From: Kappaphycus alvarezii
Lineage: Eukaryota; Rhodophyta; Florideophyceae; Gigartinales; Solieriaceae
DNA length: 64,000 bases
Assembly (NCBI GenBank): GCA_002205965.3
Contig: NADL03000519.1
Span: 372,001-436,000 of the forward strand
Direction of reading: 5' to 3'
The notes under the pieces were generated by a model. It saw nothing but the letters and a program-made list of their open reading frames with translations. It did not search any database and had not been told where the DNA came from. The first letter of the stretch is position 1; every line of letters begins with the position of its first letter. The translations under genes and the position numbers were made by a program. Positions 12,161 to 27,239 of the stretch are shown piece by piece.

Positions 12161-12577
12161 TCACTTGGGACGGGTGAAGAGAAAAGCTCGAAAAGGACTC
12201 TCCAGTAACGACGACGACAGATTCGGATGACTGGAAGATAGGAGCGAGATGACAGCCAAGGGGAACTCTCTCCAGCTACGGTTGTGGAGAAGAGCCCGTA
12301 CATCGTAGATAAGACCGAACGAATCAATAACAGCAGCGGAATAAGCTGCCTCGATGATGTACGACATTTTAAGGACACCAATATCGCCCATTTAAAACTG
12401 AACAGATGCCTTTAACCATGCACCATCCGAGGAGAGCAATTTCATTTGGTGGAAGGGTTCCCTCTGCTTCCGATCAAAGCTGGCAGGTAGTGTCGCAGAT
12501 TGAGTGGGGGGAATCGTATGTAGCAATTGAATGATCTTAGAGGCGTTAGAGCAGGAAAATTGAAGGTCTAAAACCAA
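12161..12577 (-). pseudogene. Unidentified frame with one internal stop
   Basis: Two adjoining minus-strand frames (12392-12577 and 12161-12391) are in phase and interrupted only by TAA next to 12391. Together they span 138 codons. No motif was recognised. The absence of other stops in AT-rich surroundings makes former coding use possible, but it may be chance. Confidence 0.2.
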
Positions 12578-14500
12578 TTGAGCATCACCTAAAGCTTGTA
12601 GAGGTTGAAAACTACATTAAAGGGTTGGTTTGGTGGCATTTAAACAACTCAGAAACAAAAGTTTCCGAACCAATTGGAGATTCCAGCATATCAAAACATG
12701 GATGGGTAAAAAAACGCAAGGAAGTGGGGGAGGGCTGTGAGAATCTGAAAAAGTGAAAACTTGGAGTTCCGAAGGATTCGCGTGAAACTCAGGGAAAGCA
12801 ATTCGGAGTGGAAGTCAATCAAAAGTCTCCTAATGGCTTCGTTGGAGTCTCACTTAGTTGATCTAGGGAAACAGTTAAACCAGGGTTCAATAGAAAAAGC
12901 TTATCCAGCTCCCTAAAAGCTCGAAATGGCCTCTTATATCTCTTCTCTACCCATTAATCTACAAGTGCTTTACTTACCGTCTTCCATAGTGAAAGCACCA
13001 CAGAACGCGCTCGAAGAATAGAGAATCCGTATGCGAAGACAGAAAGCAAGCATTCGCCTGTCTAACTGTTGATGGCGACCAAGTTCAGGCAAAAGGAGAA
13101 CCGAACGGAGTATGGCGATAGGGGGACGCAACATAGCCACTTTTACCTCCCTTCTGTTTCTAGGATGTTTTCTACACTAGGCGTAGATCTCAAAAAACCC
13201 TCTGAGATCGAGATACATCGTTTATCAGTGCTACTGATACTCCCGACAGCTCCTCGCTTGAAACCAAGGGGCGAAAATCTATGTTGTATAGGAGGTATAG
13301 TGTTTAATCCTCCTCTGACCTCGGGTAATACAAATAGGCCTTTTCGGTTCCATCTCCGGTAGAAAGCCAAACTAGCGAGATTAACCAGTCTGGATCGGTG
13401 TCCAAGGGTTCATACTCAGCTTGGCCATTGGAGTGGGAGAGACCAGTTCTGGAAATGAGCGGTTTTTAGGTCGATCTGCCGCCTTCTAAAGCAAACTGGA
13501 GAACGTGCTTGCCGACTTCTCGTGTTTTTTTTCAGCTGAACATTGAACGGCATTTCCATCTGCGAATATCAAAATAAGTTTTTCGTTTCGTAAAGCTTTG
13601 AATTTTTCACATTCAATCCGTCCGCAAAGATTCAAGAGCCACAAGGCCAACTGCCAATTTACTGGGGCTTTCAATTTGGTCCTTGATAAACGCTATGCGG
13701 CTGGAAGATGCGTGAGACATCAGAATCTCTGGCAACGGCTGAGAATCCGCAAACTACCTGCCTCCACCTTTGCTATGAGCTTGGGAATATGGTCACAAGC
13801 TGTCTTAATTCCAGTCGATTTTTTGCAATTTGCCTTTAACTAGACATCTAGGATCATCAAATCGGCCGAGAATGAACCAAAACGAGAACCTCCACCGATA
13901 AACAGGGCAAAGCAAAGACTTAGGACGAAAGGGGGTAGGGCACGCGCAGGAGGAGGCCAGTAGGATACAAAGGACGGAGTAAGGGAAACACAACCGTGGT
14001 ATTTCGTCCGGATTGGGTCGTGCAATGGCTTTTGAGACGTAAGAGGTGACAGGAAAGTGCGTAATCAGAAGGGTGTTGTACATATGACAGTATTGTACTT
14101 CTCGATGCGCGCTCGTACCCCGCGCGTCACTATATTACCCCAAGCATAAAAGTGGCTTCCTTTCAGATGGTTTTGAGAGATTAGGGATCCCATTGTACTG
14201 TAGTCGAATTTGCATTATTTATGACCTACTTGTGATGACATGATACGAAAAGGGGAGAAAAGGAATCTAACCAGCGTTGCTTCTTAACCTCTCCATCCAT
14301 TCCCGCGATTCGAGTCTTTCAAAGCCTTCATGGCTTCCTTTTGTCGGACGTCCCATAATTTACGATCCCGTGCTCAATAAACATCCCTCCTTGCGCCCCG
14401 AACAAACTAATCCAACAAAAATCATAATATATGCCCTTCAGCCCCTTCAAAATATTTGCTCCTAAAGTAAAAATGAAATCCCAACTTTGTTGAAATTTCC
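12578..14500. other. Intergenic, nothing recognised
   Basis: Only short overlapping frames (for example 13069-13362 and 13805-14083) with no known motif. These were judged chance ORFs. Confidence 0.35.
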
Positions 14501-17500
14501 ATATGGGATGCACCTTACCCTATAACCAGAATCTCTGCTAGCCAACAGTTGAAAAACCAAAAGTCGAAAGTCGAAATCAGAGCAACACATATGGTTCTTT
14601 CATTCGGGGACCTCAGTGGCCAAATATATTGAGGTAATAGTCAGCTAGGTAAGGAACATAAAGATAGAACAACGAATAAGGTAAGCGTCAGCTAAGTGAT
14701 AAGTTTAGAAGTTGGAGATGAACTAGGTCTATATTTGTCCCAATGACTGGCTTTAACCAGCAAAAATATCAATTATAAGTTAAGAAGTGAGATTTATGGA
14801 CCACAATCCTTCTTTTTCACTCGGATGAATGTAAAATATTAGGATCAATGGTGTTTTGAAGTCGAGTAATGCCATTGGGGTACAATAAAGTGCATGTTTC
14901 CAGAGTTGGGCTGAATTCCCTAAAAAGCAGATCATGAAATATAAAAAAATTCGTATATTACAGCGGCAGTATAATATGTGTGCAAATTGTAGAACTACGC
15001 AGTCAAATTTATGGAAGTGTAGTAATGAAATAAATTGAATGAACTAATAAGTTTTTACTGAACTAATAGCTAGTTACGTAAGCGTTTTTATCCCCAGACT
15101 TAACTGAAAAGGAAAAATACTTTGATGTTCAGATTTGTAGTTTCAATATAAGAATTCATCTTGATTGGTAAAATAGTTTATGGATTTACTGAATTCCACG
15201 TCGATGCTTAATATCGGACTAGTAAATTCTTCGAAGCAATTTCGCTTATTAACGTGCGTCGACGTATCCTTCCATGCGGAGTATAAAATATTTGTTTTTA
15301 GCTTGGATTTCATCTGTCTGTACTAAGAAGTTCAGCCCTTATGATGTTGGTAAGGTTGCTAAACTAACCCCAATTTGTATTAATCATGAGAAAAAATTGT
15401 GAAATGCAGTTGTGTTTTGATGTGCGTCAATGTTTTTTGCGGTGTCCAACGTTTTATATTATAAATAGGCTGACATATACAACAACGAAAAATCGATGCA
15501 AGTTTCTGTATTGGTCGAAAGGGTAATATCTCAAGTTGCTTCCGCAAAGAGGTAAGAATTAAAGAGATATAACCAATAAAATCACAGTTGTACTTCGTTC
15601 TTATTGTTTTCTAGTTATGAAAAGGCTTGAATAACGCTGCCATGGAATTATAGTCAGGATCTTGTTCCGATTTCTCTAAAGGAAGTGGTCAAATAAAAAT
15701 TAAGATATATTGCTCTTTTGAATTATTGGAAATAAGAAGGCTTGGAAATTATATGTGTGACAGAATATTGGGCCAACTCCTGAGGTTTTAAATGTAAAAC
15801 TGACTGAAAGGTTCCTTTTCAAAAGTAAAGACTAAAATAGTCAAAGAAAAAATGAAAAAAGTGGATAGAGAATATGATTTTGTAGAATAGAAGATCGTGA
15901 GGGGAATTATTATTAAAAATGAGCAGATTGATGCTTTATCCATAGAAAGAAACTAGTAGAACTTAGGGTACCGGAAATAATTTTTTTTGAAGAGGTGATT
16001 AAATATCAAGAGAGAAATTTTTCATCTAATTAAACGGTGAGACTTTATAAAAATGGAGAAAATAGCAAATCTGCTACAGTAGTTTATTCAAAAAATACAG
16101 AATCAGGTCTCCATCATGTTGTGAGAATTTGAAATTGAAATTTTCGATGCCCCAAAAGTGATGCAGAACAGAAAAAGACACTCATGGGACTAAAAATACC
16201 AAAACCCTTTTCTTTCAAGATACGATGTTCTTTGTAGGGAAGGTACCCGATTTGTTTTGGACTCATAAGTTTGATTGACAAAGAAAAAAATGCCGAGAGA
16301 GGGATAATGAAAATTTGTGCTATACGGCTACATATGATTTTTCTATAGAATAGTTGAAAATGATGGGTATCCTATGACTAATAAAAAACACATAGGAGGT
16401 TTAAATTTTTTATAGTTGATGTTTTCATTCAGATCAAATTTACGGTCACGTTTATTACTGAAAAATGGGAGGAAAAAGGAAAAAGAACATAAACAATACA
16501 TACAGTAACTCGGGCATTATGAAAATATGTTTCAAGCCGATAGGTGCTAGTTCTCTTCTTTAGCATAAAAAATGCCTAATCATGGGTTTATAAAGTTCCA
16601 AATATTGTTTTCTCAGGACTTTAAATTGGATAATCCTGTAGTCATCATCTGAAGATTTAATTGGTAAAGCTACTTACATTTACTGATTTCGGTGGAGACG
16701 GGTATCTAAACCGTGCTTGGGCTACATAGAAGGATTTTTATTATTATAAATAACATATAAATTAATTATTACGTAAATGATGCCATTGTGGGCTTTTCAC
16801 AAGGCAAAAAATGTTTGATATAGAAATTATTACGCAAAGTTGCCATTGACTTGACTGTTGATGGAATTTTTTAAGATATAGAGAATGGAGATAATGATAT
16901 CGATGGATTATCTGTAGAATGAGCTTTTGCAGGAAAAATTAAAATTGATGCCTGTTAACATAGAATAATTTGATAATGATTAAACTGATTAAACTGATCT
17001 AAACTGATCAAATCACTATAAAGCCGAAATATTGCCTTTTCACCAGTGCTCTTTTCGTTATCGTTATAAAAAAGTGCTGTCGTCATGATTTAGGACCTAA
17101 ACGATCCAGGTAGTAAGTCCTCAAATGTAAACTAAGAGAATACATTTTGTAGTGAGGAGGCGACTCATAGGCTTTCGATTTCACTAGAAACAATAGCAGA
17201 TATAGGTACAAATTATCTCTGGATTCATACCATTTCATTGAGTCATTTTTTAAGTGCGCAGCTCATTGCATGAGAGCAAGAAGGCGACCAAAACTTTTGA
17301 TGATCATTTCAATCTGTGATTTTTACTAAGATATTAATGTTCAGAATGGAATTGAATGTGTTTTAGATGGTGAAAAATCGCTCTTAGGAGGCATTCAGTG
17401 ATGGAGCCAATAGTATGAAAAGGAACCTGATACATATTTACTACAGCAATAGAAATCACTCTGTCGTCATTTTAGGAAGATGAGTATACCAAGGGGTATT

Positions 17501-20500
17501 ATGGTGATTCTTGAAACTATTGTTCGGTATAAAGCTGCTCACAAGGCTGAAATAATAAGCTTAAAACTATTATTTGTGGGTCCTTGGGTGATTTAAGATG
17601 TCACTCAAAGTAAACAGGCCGGGGGCTTCTGTGCGAAAAGGTATGAAAACAGTATATCCGCGTACCCATAAAGGCTTAATGAGATCACGAGAACATCTAC
17701 AAAAGTAATTATGAAGTGAAAAGTATGGTCGCATTTATGATCTTCTCGTTACGAGATCACGTCACTTGGGCAGGGACTGCTGAATAAGTTGGACAGTATC
17801 AGAAGGCACAGGGGAATCTAGGGAAAGCTATGGACTCAAAGGATGGAGCGACAAAACCATTTAGATGAAGCTCTACTGAATTCCTAAAACCAATTGTACT
17901 GATCCTGAAAAATGAGCTGAGAAATCAAAGCAGATGTGGCTCTTAAAGCTACCAGGTCGTCATACAATATATAAACAGCCTTCAATGTCATTTTGGTTGA
18001 TTCGTAAGTATTATTTGGACCTCTAGAAGTATTCAAAGGAAACGAAAAGACTGTTGATGCATGTAAGTTTAAGAGACAAGATCGTAAAATATGAATATGA
18101 TACATCGATTGAAAAATTGATGCCCAGCTTTAGCATTGCGACAAAGAGCCGTAAAGACAGGTCAATCAACACATTTTGCATTTAATCGAAGTTAAATTTC
18201 GCTTCCAAATGGTGATATACCCTCAAGACTTTTTCATTTCATCGGGACGTTGCTGTACCCTCAGGTTGATGCTGTTTCGTTGGGGCGCTTTACTGAAAAT
18301 ACGATCGATTTTCCACCACATCTTTTTGGAATGAACATGTAAACTGTAGATATATGTGTAAACAAACGGATGGGTAATTCTCAATTCTAGGTATTTCATT
18401 CCTTTCAGAATTTGACGCTGCAGCAATCTGCTCCCCTACTGCTTCTCGTTGTCCTTCTTTTTGGCAGTATTTGTTGTTACTCAGTAGATGTTCACTTCAA
18501 ACCTTTTTATCTTACCATATACCAGTAAAGTTACAGGTACACTCATGTAGTAGATACGGACAGGTCAGTTTAGAAAAATCATCATATGGCCAAAAAAATA
18601 GTAGAATATCTCAGGTCAGCTCCCATTTGTATAATATCTGCCTGAAGGGGAGAGTTAATTTAATCTATTTGAGGCTACAGAGTATTTTAAGAGGCTTAAA
18701 ACTTGTAGTTGTTAATATTAGAGCTTTTGCAGTTTTAGATTTTGAAATAGTTTTTGTGGATAAATGTTACATCAAAAGGCAAAATTTTTTGCATGCAAAA
18801 AATATATATATCAAATATATCAAGCTTTAGTAAGGATAATTTGTATAGTACTTTAAACCCGTTCGATTCAAGCTGTTGATGTCACAACTGAAGTTTTTGA
18901 ATAATAAATTTATTGTCATTTTTGTAGCTCAAATGTATCCTTATGTATGTTTGAAAATAAATTTGATGAGAAGTGAAATCAAAAAGTATCCTTATCATAT
19001 TTTGGCTATAGTGGGTTTTGTGGGCGTTGCAGATCATGCACTGTCTAGTTCAAAAAATAACAGCAAATTTCATAGCTTTACAACTCAAAATGTATCAGCC
19101 TTTCGAGTTCATATATCGAATTTTGTATCCATTTCAAATGAACTTTTCATGTATATTTTTATTCCATATATTCGGGGATAGTCCAGATTTAATCCGCAAA
19201 TCTCCAAACACCGACTTAAGCAGCCTTAGGAAAATATTTCATGCCTTTATCTGGCAACAGGGAATGAAATGTTTCTTAAAAAAGTAGTATTACGTAGTAA
19301 AAGTTAGGAGTTTAGGGGTTTTAGAGTTTCAAATAGTTCAGTGCATATATTAGGTAATGTATATGTATATGTTTTATGAACATGCACTGAGAACTCCAAC
19401 AAAACTTTTAATGGGTTTTTGAAAGTGTTTTTACTTACATTGAACAAAAGTTTTATCACTTTTTGAACAAAAATAGGTCTTCCATTCGAGAAAACTGTTA
19501 ACATTAAAATCAATTGTTTCGACGACCGCATCAGGACTCAAAAAGGTAAGTATATCAATAAATTCTTTGTTTCAACTGTCCAATATTGAACTAAAGAATA
19601 TATCACAGATTTTTTATTACAATACTAAGTAGCACTAAAAGATTCCACGAAGACTATTGTAATAGCTAATATGAAGTTAAATATCTAATTATCTACTAAT
19701 CGAGTTAAAATATGTACAAATAGGCTGTTTGATCCTAGTTAGGTTTTTCATTAGCCGTTGAGGTCTAAAAAAAAATATGTATTGAAATTTATTAAAGTTT
19801 TGGTTGTTTAAGAAATGGAGATATTAAGCAGAGAATGGAAGAATGGAAATAATCACACGCATTGTTTCGACAGAGAAAAACTTCTAGTTAAGGTTTGGGA
19901 AAACATAAAAACCAGTTAATTCTCCGAAAACTTGTTTCTTCTTCATTCGTGGATCCACCGATTTCTTTTGGCAGACGTAAAAAATTGGAAAGGATTCAAA
20001 CTCCAAGAAATCAATATTATAAGTGGCGTTTTTTCAAGGATCATGTGAGCCTATATTTGAGCCCCAGTTTAATTTTAAATTTTCGTGCAAGTTGGATAAT
20101 ATTTTATTGTTCTAGCGTCAATCAAATCAATGACAACGCTTCCAATTGATGCTATAGAATCCAAATGTTTAATTATAGTGAATCTTCCAAGCTGATACTA
20201 TAAAATCAGGAGTTCCATAGTTAAAGATCTTAATGTGGCCCCTTTCAGATAAATACAGATAAGATACGCCTGTTGTAAACTTTTTACTACCTAATTGAGA
20301 GTTATTAAGGAAAATGGAAATATAGAAAATCATGGACATGAGCATCGGAATTGGATTCATCTCGACTGTTTAATTTGGGTCCCAGAATGATATTGAAACC
20401 ATTTTATGGATAGAATATTAAAAAAATTGAACACAAAATAATACAGGAAAATGAACTGCGGACAAATGTTCAAGGAGCACAAAAAGTACCACAAAGCTCA

Positions 20501-23349
20501 CAAACACGTGTTTTTTCATAACTTCAATCCACGTGGTGTTCATCGCTCAAACAATCCATTAAGCAAAATGTGTCAGTACTTGCGCGAAATATTTCAATTG
20601 AAATTGCTATATCTTCAATTTTATTAGAAACTTTTGGATTTGAATTAGTATTATAACATATCTGGCAGCTTTTATGGTAAGCTGTGTTGACATGCTTGCC
20701 AATTCTAGATATTTGGAATAAAAAATGATTCTAAATGATTTTTCTATTCACTAATCCATTAGAGATAGACCAGTTAAAAACAATCCGATGCTATGATTTC
20801 ACACTTTAAAGCTACACATGACCTCCCAAATATTATGTTAAGGAGGATAAAATAACTCAAACGGGCCACTCATTTAGTTCCAATTTTCTCAATTTCAAGA
20901 AACGTTTTCAGCATCTACTGTAGAGATCAACTTGAAATCAACTGTCGCCATACCTCTCCACTATATACATAACTGGGGTGTAAAATTACATTTTAAATTT
21001 GTATCCATCCGCAATTCTTCTCCTTGCACGTAAATTTAGAGTTCTTGATTGATTTAAGGCAATTTCTGACGAAAAATACTATCACATTTTCCAAAGAAAT
21101 TAACAGATTATTTACAATTTTTCTGTTCAAAGAATTAGTCAAGTAAGATCTACAAGACCAGTGAGTGCTCTTGAAGCAAATATTACATCCTAAGAATGAA
21201 ACATTAAACTTTAATTTTCGAAGTGTATTTTAGATAACAATGGTAACTCCACTGCTACCCCATTATTGCTTCTTTGATTTAACCGGTTGCCCGAAATCGA
21301 ATCAAAAAATAAATTACGGCCTATACAAAGCATTTATATAGCAGAAAGTTCGGCGGATGAGTCATTGTAACAGAATTATCCAGTTAAGCCACAAGAATGC
21401 GACCTCTTTTACTCATCATCCGCTAAAATATAACCAAAATTTTCGACTCCTCAGATGAAGACGCATTCAGTTCAGAGCTTTTAATAGACTTTTATTCTTA
21501 ATCGGCGTAATGAGTGAGAATGTTTTTGATTTTAAATCCCTAAGTTCGTTCCATAGGCTTGCGATTTCATATAGATTCAGATGAGAGAATGGTTAGCATG
21601 CTTCATAAATTTTTCATTCACTACAGCCATCAAAGCAGTTGTTGGCCGCGATTACATTCTATAACGTAGTTACTACTTTTTGCGAATTTTAAATGACATA
21701 CATCTCAGAAAAAAATAACTTAGACTTCCTCTTTTACAAAATCATACCGAATCTTGGAGCGTGTGTACTTCAATCCAGAATTACTCTGAATGAGACTACG
21801 ACTTGAAAATAAGACTTCTAAATAGTGTAAAAATGCGTAGAGGGTCAAACGTTCTCACGATAGAATAAAATGTACTTTTATTGCATTGAGATCTAATTCG
21901 CGAGATACTTTAATTCGGCCCAAGAAGCAAAGATGACCTACAAATATCAAATTGAGACGATTATTGAGTATCAGAGCCCTATAATGAATTATTCTCGAAG
22001 AGAGCAATCGCTTGACATTAATTTTTTTGTTTCATATCAGTTACTTGACGTAAAAAACCAGCTTTATCCAGCACTTTCCGCTAAAATCGCGATCTTATGT
22101 GATTGATTTATCATGGAATAATTTGATTCACCACTTATCAGTGGTTTCATAGGAAATACTCTCTGTATTCTCAGCTCTGCCACTAATAGCCGGCTAATGG
22201 GTGTTCTCCTCTACAATATTTTCCGCAGGACAGCTTGCCTCTACATGGACAAATTTGAGTAATTTTTTGGATGCAATAACCTCTGATCTAACTCACTACA
22301 GTTGAACTGACATTTGGAAAAATTCCAATACATATTCCAATGAAAAAAAATTAATATCTCCCCCACCATTGAAAGCACTAGTGTTGAGTGAAAATATAAT
22401 TTTGTTTCTGGTTGAGCCTCAAATCAGAATGATGCTTGTTTTTGATTTTAGCAGTATTCTCCGAGAAAAGAGATTATGTGAAGAGTGTTACTACCAAACC
22501 GGTCCTTTGCCCAAATTACTGTTTCGGATACCCTTGTATTTACCCTTGATATATCCTTTTTTAAGACCAAAGATTCTGCCTTTTCTATCAACGAAAATAA
22601 ATACTAAAGTTCTTTTCTTTCATGAATCCAAATTCAATCCTACGACTCTGTTTTCTATTTAATGTTTCAAGATTTCGTTCTACTTTTTCCAAAAGAAAAT
22701 TTTAGGCATGTGACCCGCTGTTTCCTCGAAGTATGGTTCTGATATTTTATAAGGGATATTTTCTATTTTGCCCCGCATTCATGCAGATTCAAAGCCGCAA
22801 TATTGCCTCGAGTTTTTTAATTCGGCCAATGCCATGAAAAGTATCGAAGATATTACCACATATATTATGCGATTACCGATTCGTCGAACCATAAAACATG
22901 TCATAAATAAGTCCATTGGGTCACCCACTTCGTCCTCAATCAGTAAAAACTCGGCCCACGCCTCACCATCGTCAACTATACAGAACCCACTGCCACACCA
23001 ACGACCTCAATTTAATGTCCAATTGGTCAACTGACTAAGAGTACTAATGCAGAAGAATGTACAGTGAAAGCATGGGAGAGTGGGCTAGCAGTCAATTTTT
23101 GGAGGAGGAAAAGGAGGCGGGGGAGGCTGAGGCGGATGTAGAAGGTTTTAGATATGCAGAAAACTGCGTGGACCCATGGGAGCCACTGATGATCAAACAT
23201 GCGGAAACTGGATAGGATAATGGAGTTGATCGTGAGTATCAAATCGTAATCCAGGACTCTTCTGTTGGAAATGGAGCAGAGGTTGAGGGTCTGAGGAGTT
23301 ATTATTTAGCTTTGATATGTACGAAGAGGCTATCGATCAATCTCGGCCG
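14501..23349. other. Long AT-rich, ORF-poor stretch
   Basis: No frame of 60 codons occurs between about 14.5 and 17.9 kb, and none over 120 codons in the whole 8.8 kb. The base composition is visibly richer in A and T than either flank. No LTR, TIR, tRNA or organelle gene was recognised. It probably represents very old decayed repeats. The segment 22768-23300 (88-codon frame at 22768-23034) leads into a degenerate LTR. Confidence 0.5.
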
Positions 23350-23893
23350 TAAAAAATAATTTTTAGGCACCGCATTGGGTGCATTGATATTTCAGAGTAA
23401 TTCCCTGGCTTCAATTTCGAGGGAGAAAATTTTGAGAATTAAATATAGATATTTATCCTGATAGTATCTACTATTAGTCTTTCTGAAACACAGAATATCC
23501 TTTAATTACGTTTTTGGTATTTATTATTTTTGTTCGAGACTTTAGGGATAGCCAAAAAGGATATATGGGCTACGTAAAATAAAGCATTTAGGAGAAGGCA
23601 AGCAAGTTCGCAGGCAAACAAGTTCGCAGACCACTTCAAGTGCAAACGCAAGTGGTCCAAAACGTGAAAGTCAACATCTGAACTAAGAAGAATTTATTTT
23701 ATGATAGCCCATGAGCAATTATGGTAGACTTGGTTCCTTCTATACCTACTTGCAACCCGTTGACCCCCATTACTTAATCTCCTCTTGCCGTTCCTGCAGC
23801 CATACTTCGGTAGCACTCTTGTCGCTTACAACACCTCCTTCTTGGGATAATTTATTCCAAGAATATCATCCTTTAGCAGTTTATCTCTATCAT
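23350..23893 (+). repeat. Degenerate 5' LTR of the old Ty3/gypsy element
   Basis: It contains GATATTTATCCTGATAGTAT near 23446, AGGGATAGCCAAAAAGGATA near 23546 and ACCACTTCAAG with a GAAAGTCAAC counterpart near 23630-23670. It ends TTATCTCTATCA at 23893, followed by TCTGGTACTCTTTT. The intact element has CCCCTATCA followed by TTTGGTACTCTTG at the same place. The left boundary is approximate. Confidence 0.65.
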
Positions 23894-23986
23894 CTGGTAC
23901 TCTTTTGGGGGCTCTGCACTCGAAGTACTCGCGTTTTAAAGTATTAAATTCTATTTCAGTGTGATTTTTTAATATCTTGAGCAGCA

Positions 23987-24570
23987 ATGGATCTTAACGC
24001 TGCTCGTAAATCGTTTACAATAAGTAAAATTGACGAAGTTGAAGAGTTAATTTATGCAAATGATAGTATCTTTGCATATATATTTTTGATACCACAAAAA
24101 GAAAATTACAGCAAGTTTCATAAATAGGTGGTCCCTGAACGGAAATAATCGCAAATTCGCTGATTTATGTGAGTTGACTGTAGAAAAAAATGCTAAAGAA
24201 GCTGATCCAGATGAGATGATACGCACTATCATAGAGGCTTTTCTCAACTTCAGTGATTTGTTAAGCTCATTGATTTACTATTGCGATCTCTCCGAGAAGT
24301 CTAGGTATAAACCCCAAGCCAAGTGTTGAAGGCTACTTAAGGCTGCTTAAAATGAGAATAGGAGGCTTTCCGATTTCCTCCTTATCAAATTACCTTAAAA
24401 TTTCAATGATCTTAAGTGCACTAATGTGAGTTTGGTTATGGATTGGGAGAGTTTTTAGTCGCTACGTGAAGTACCAAAGGGAGACTGTATATAAATGTCA
24501 CTTATGGATTCCGAAAAGAACTATAAACGGCAAGTTACCAGCTCAGCAGCGTCGGAAGCCGATATAAGGT
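23987..24570 (+). pseudogene. Ty3/gypsy gag remnant
   Basis: Starts MDLNAARKSFTISKIDEVEE, the diverged equivalent of the gag at 54870. Then EKNAKEADPDEMIRTIIEAF is readable near 24190. Frame breaks and stops follow within 100 bases. Capsid-type protein of a retrotransposon; non-functional. Confidence 0.7.
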
Positions 24571-27239
24571 ATGTTAGTAACGTGAAAGAACGACTGGAAA
24601 CTTGGTTCTACAATCAAAGAGACATGATAAAGACATAGTTATAAGTTTTCAATCTCACCATCAAATAAACTGTCCGGTACTCCGAAGGGTACAGACGTCC
24701 GCTTCTTCTTCCATAAGCTTAGAAACGTTTGGAATATGTCCCTGAGAATTCCAAAACGGAACTTTAGCTGTGGGAAGTCCGGTCGCTAAGATTATAACGA
24801 AATGCTGTACTAAAGAATGAAGACGGACCAGTTTCTTAGAAACACGAGGCGATTTTGGACCTGATATGAAACGTTTACAAAGACGAAGGACTATAAGTTG
24901 AAGAACGTCCGTAATGTATCCATCGCCGACTGAACCGGCAAAGTAAACGTGAAGAAAAGATATTCAGAGGGTAATGTGTCATCGAAGAAGCAAAAATTGG
25001 ATCTTGAAATGCTTGAGAATATTGAAGCACTTGAACCCCCTCGGAGGAAGATATTTGAGAAAATTGTACCCAGAGCAGAAAATGCTCCGGCAAGGAAGAT
25101 GAAGAAGCAGAAGAGGTCAAAAATATCCCGGGGATGTATAAGGTTATGTGAGGAAATACAAAGTTGTAGTCTAACTAGCTCTGGCTCCAGCTGGAATCAT
25201 CTTTGGTCAGATACTAAGGGTTGAAGCAGAAGATGCGAGGAAAGAGATCAAAGAGGTCATGAAGTCTAGAAATTACAATGAGGGAAAGACAATATTTCTT
25301 TACTCGTCCTCGACAGCAAGAAATCTTAACTTATAACCAGTCAATATTGGGAACAAAAATCCAAGCTCTTTTCGATTCGGGTGCTGTTTCAAATCTGATT
25401 ACATAACTTCTTCTGATGAACCTTGGTCTCAAAAATATTCCAACTACAAGAAAGATAAATATTGCGAGGGTAACCGTCCAAACTTTTATGGGTACCATTG
25501 ATAACGTCCCCGTGTTCTTCGGTGATTCGAAAGTTTATTTGGATTTTCTCATTATGGAAGTATTTATTTTCGATAGAATCATTGGCTTTCCGATGATGAA
25601 AGAGCTAGGTACATGCAATCACCTTCCAAGGCAAAGTGTCTCAGTTTATCCGAAAGTATAAATATAAAGATTACTCAAGACTTTGACAAATGGAGATGGT
25701 CAGAAGAACTGACAGATGCAGACAGTGAAAAGTTCACCTCCCTCTATGATATGGAAGGTTTCGAGTAAAAAAAGCCTTCGAAAATGGAAAGCCTCATGAT
25801 ACAAGGATTGAAAACTTCGTGTTTAATTATTAAGATTCTTGTACTGATACAGACGACGAATGGGATATGAAAGAAGTTCTGAGATCTGAATTTGTGGCAG
25901 ATTGCGAGAATTCTGGATTTTAGAACAAGTCTAACAGTATGAGCTATGAATATTCGTCCGAAGAAGATGAGGATCTGGCGGCATTCATTTCCAAAATATT
26001 GTATGTAATGTAAGTGGCTGAACAAAACGGAGATGGGCCCTTAATTTCAATGAAAATTTGACACAATTCCCATTTATCACATCTAAGACGATCTCCGAGA
26101 TGTTAAAATCTTCGGAAATTATTGCATGCAGGGTATTCGACTTCATCAAAGCAAATTTAATGGTTACCTACAAATTAATTTTCCGATTCCAACCCAATCT
26201 GCTATTCAAATAGAAGTTAAACTCCAAGCGATGACCAAAATGTCTCGAAAATGTTACACATTTGCTAAAAATGACATTATTCAGCTGTTTCATGGCCAAT
26301 TTTAGATTTTATAGCGTCATTAAAGGATATAAAGCTTCAAATTTGCGTCACTTACATACAAATAAAACAATTAAACCAGAGAAGGATAGCTCATTGATTT
26401 TGGATTCCAAACATGGAGAAAATCCTCGAAAATTTGAAGAATGGGCGATAATTTACATCAAATAACCTGTGCACTGGCTATTGGTAGAATCTTTTAGATG
26501 AAAAGTTCAAGGACAAAAAAATCACCAGCCAAATTTTTAAATTCATATTTTGAGGTAAAGTCTTTCGGTAGCACTAATTAACCACCCCATTCCCATGAAT
26601 GACGAATGAGTTTTTGATGTAATTTCCATCTACGAGGGTGTAAATTGATAATTTTATAATATTATTAAAACCTTGGGTGATCCTATTTCTGGTTTCAAAC
26701 CATTATTAAAGAGAATATCAGAGTGCATATTAAGTTTCAAATTAATCAAACACATCTTTTTGCAGGGCTCCTTCAAAATACCGGCCCACGTTTCAGATCA
26801 AGTTAGAGTGAAGGGGGATCAGAAATAGTGGGAAAAATCGAGCTGGAACCTACATCTAGTCCGAAAACGGAAGTTTAGAATTTCTTTGGTGTGTTCTCGT
26901 ATTAATGATTATTGATTAAAGATTTAACCATGCAAAAGACGACGCGACACCGGAGTTGAGCGGATCTGCGAAAGTCAAAAGTTTTTCTGGAGCAGGAAAA
27001 TAAAAATCGAAGTCAAGAAAATTAAAAACATCTTTGTATCCCTCTAGTCTTCAAGCATAAGGATTCTAAAACATTTTTAATGGAAAAATATGCGATCTTT
27101 TATAGCATTTATGTCCCAAAAAATGAAAATGGAAAGCTATGCTAAATTTAATTAACAGGTAGAACGCTACATATTACATAGAAGAAATACAATGTCTGTG
27201 AGGGGGGAGAAATTGCAGTATTTCTTGCAATGTAAAATT

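Noticed and set aside
18840..18880. tRNA-like T-loop sequence (CGTTCGATTC)
   Set aside because: No matching acceptor, D or anticodon arms around it; no other tRNA candidate was found in the window.
14501..23349. Organelle DNA insertion, because of the AT richness
   Set aside because: No recognisable organelle gene, rRNA or tRNA and no long open frames.
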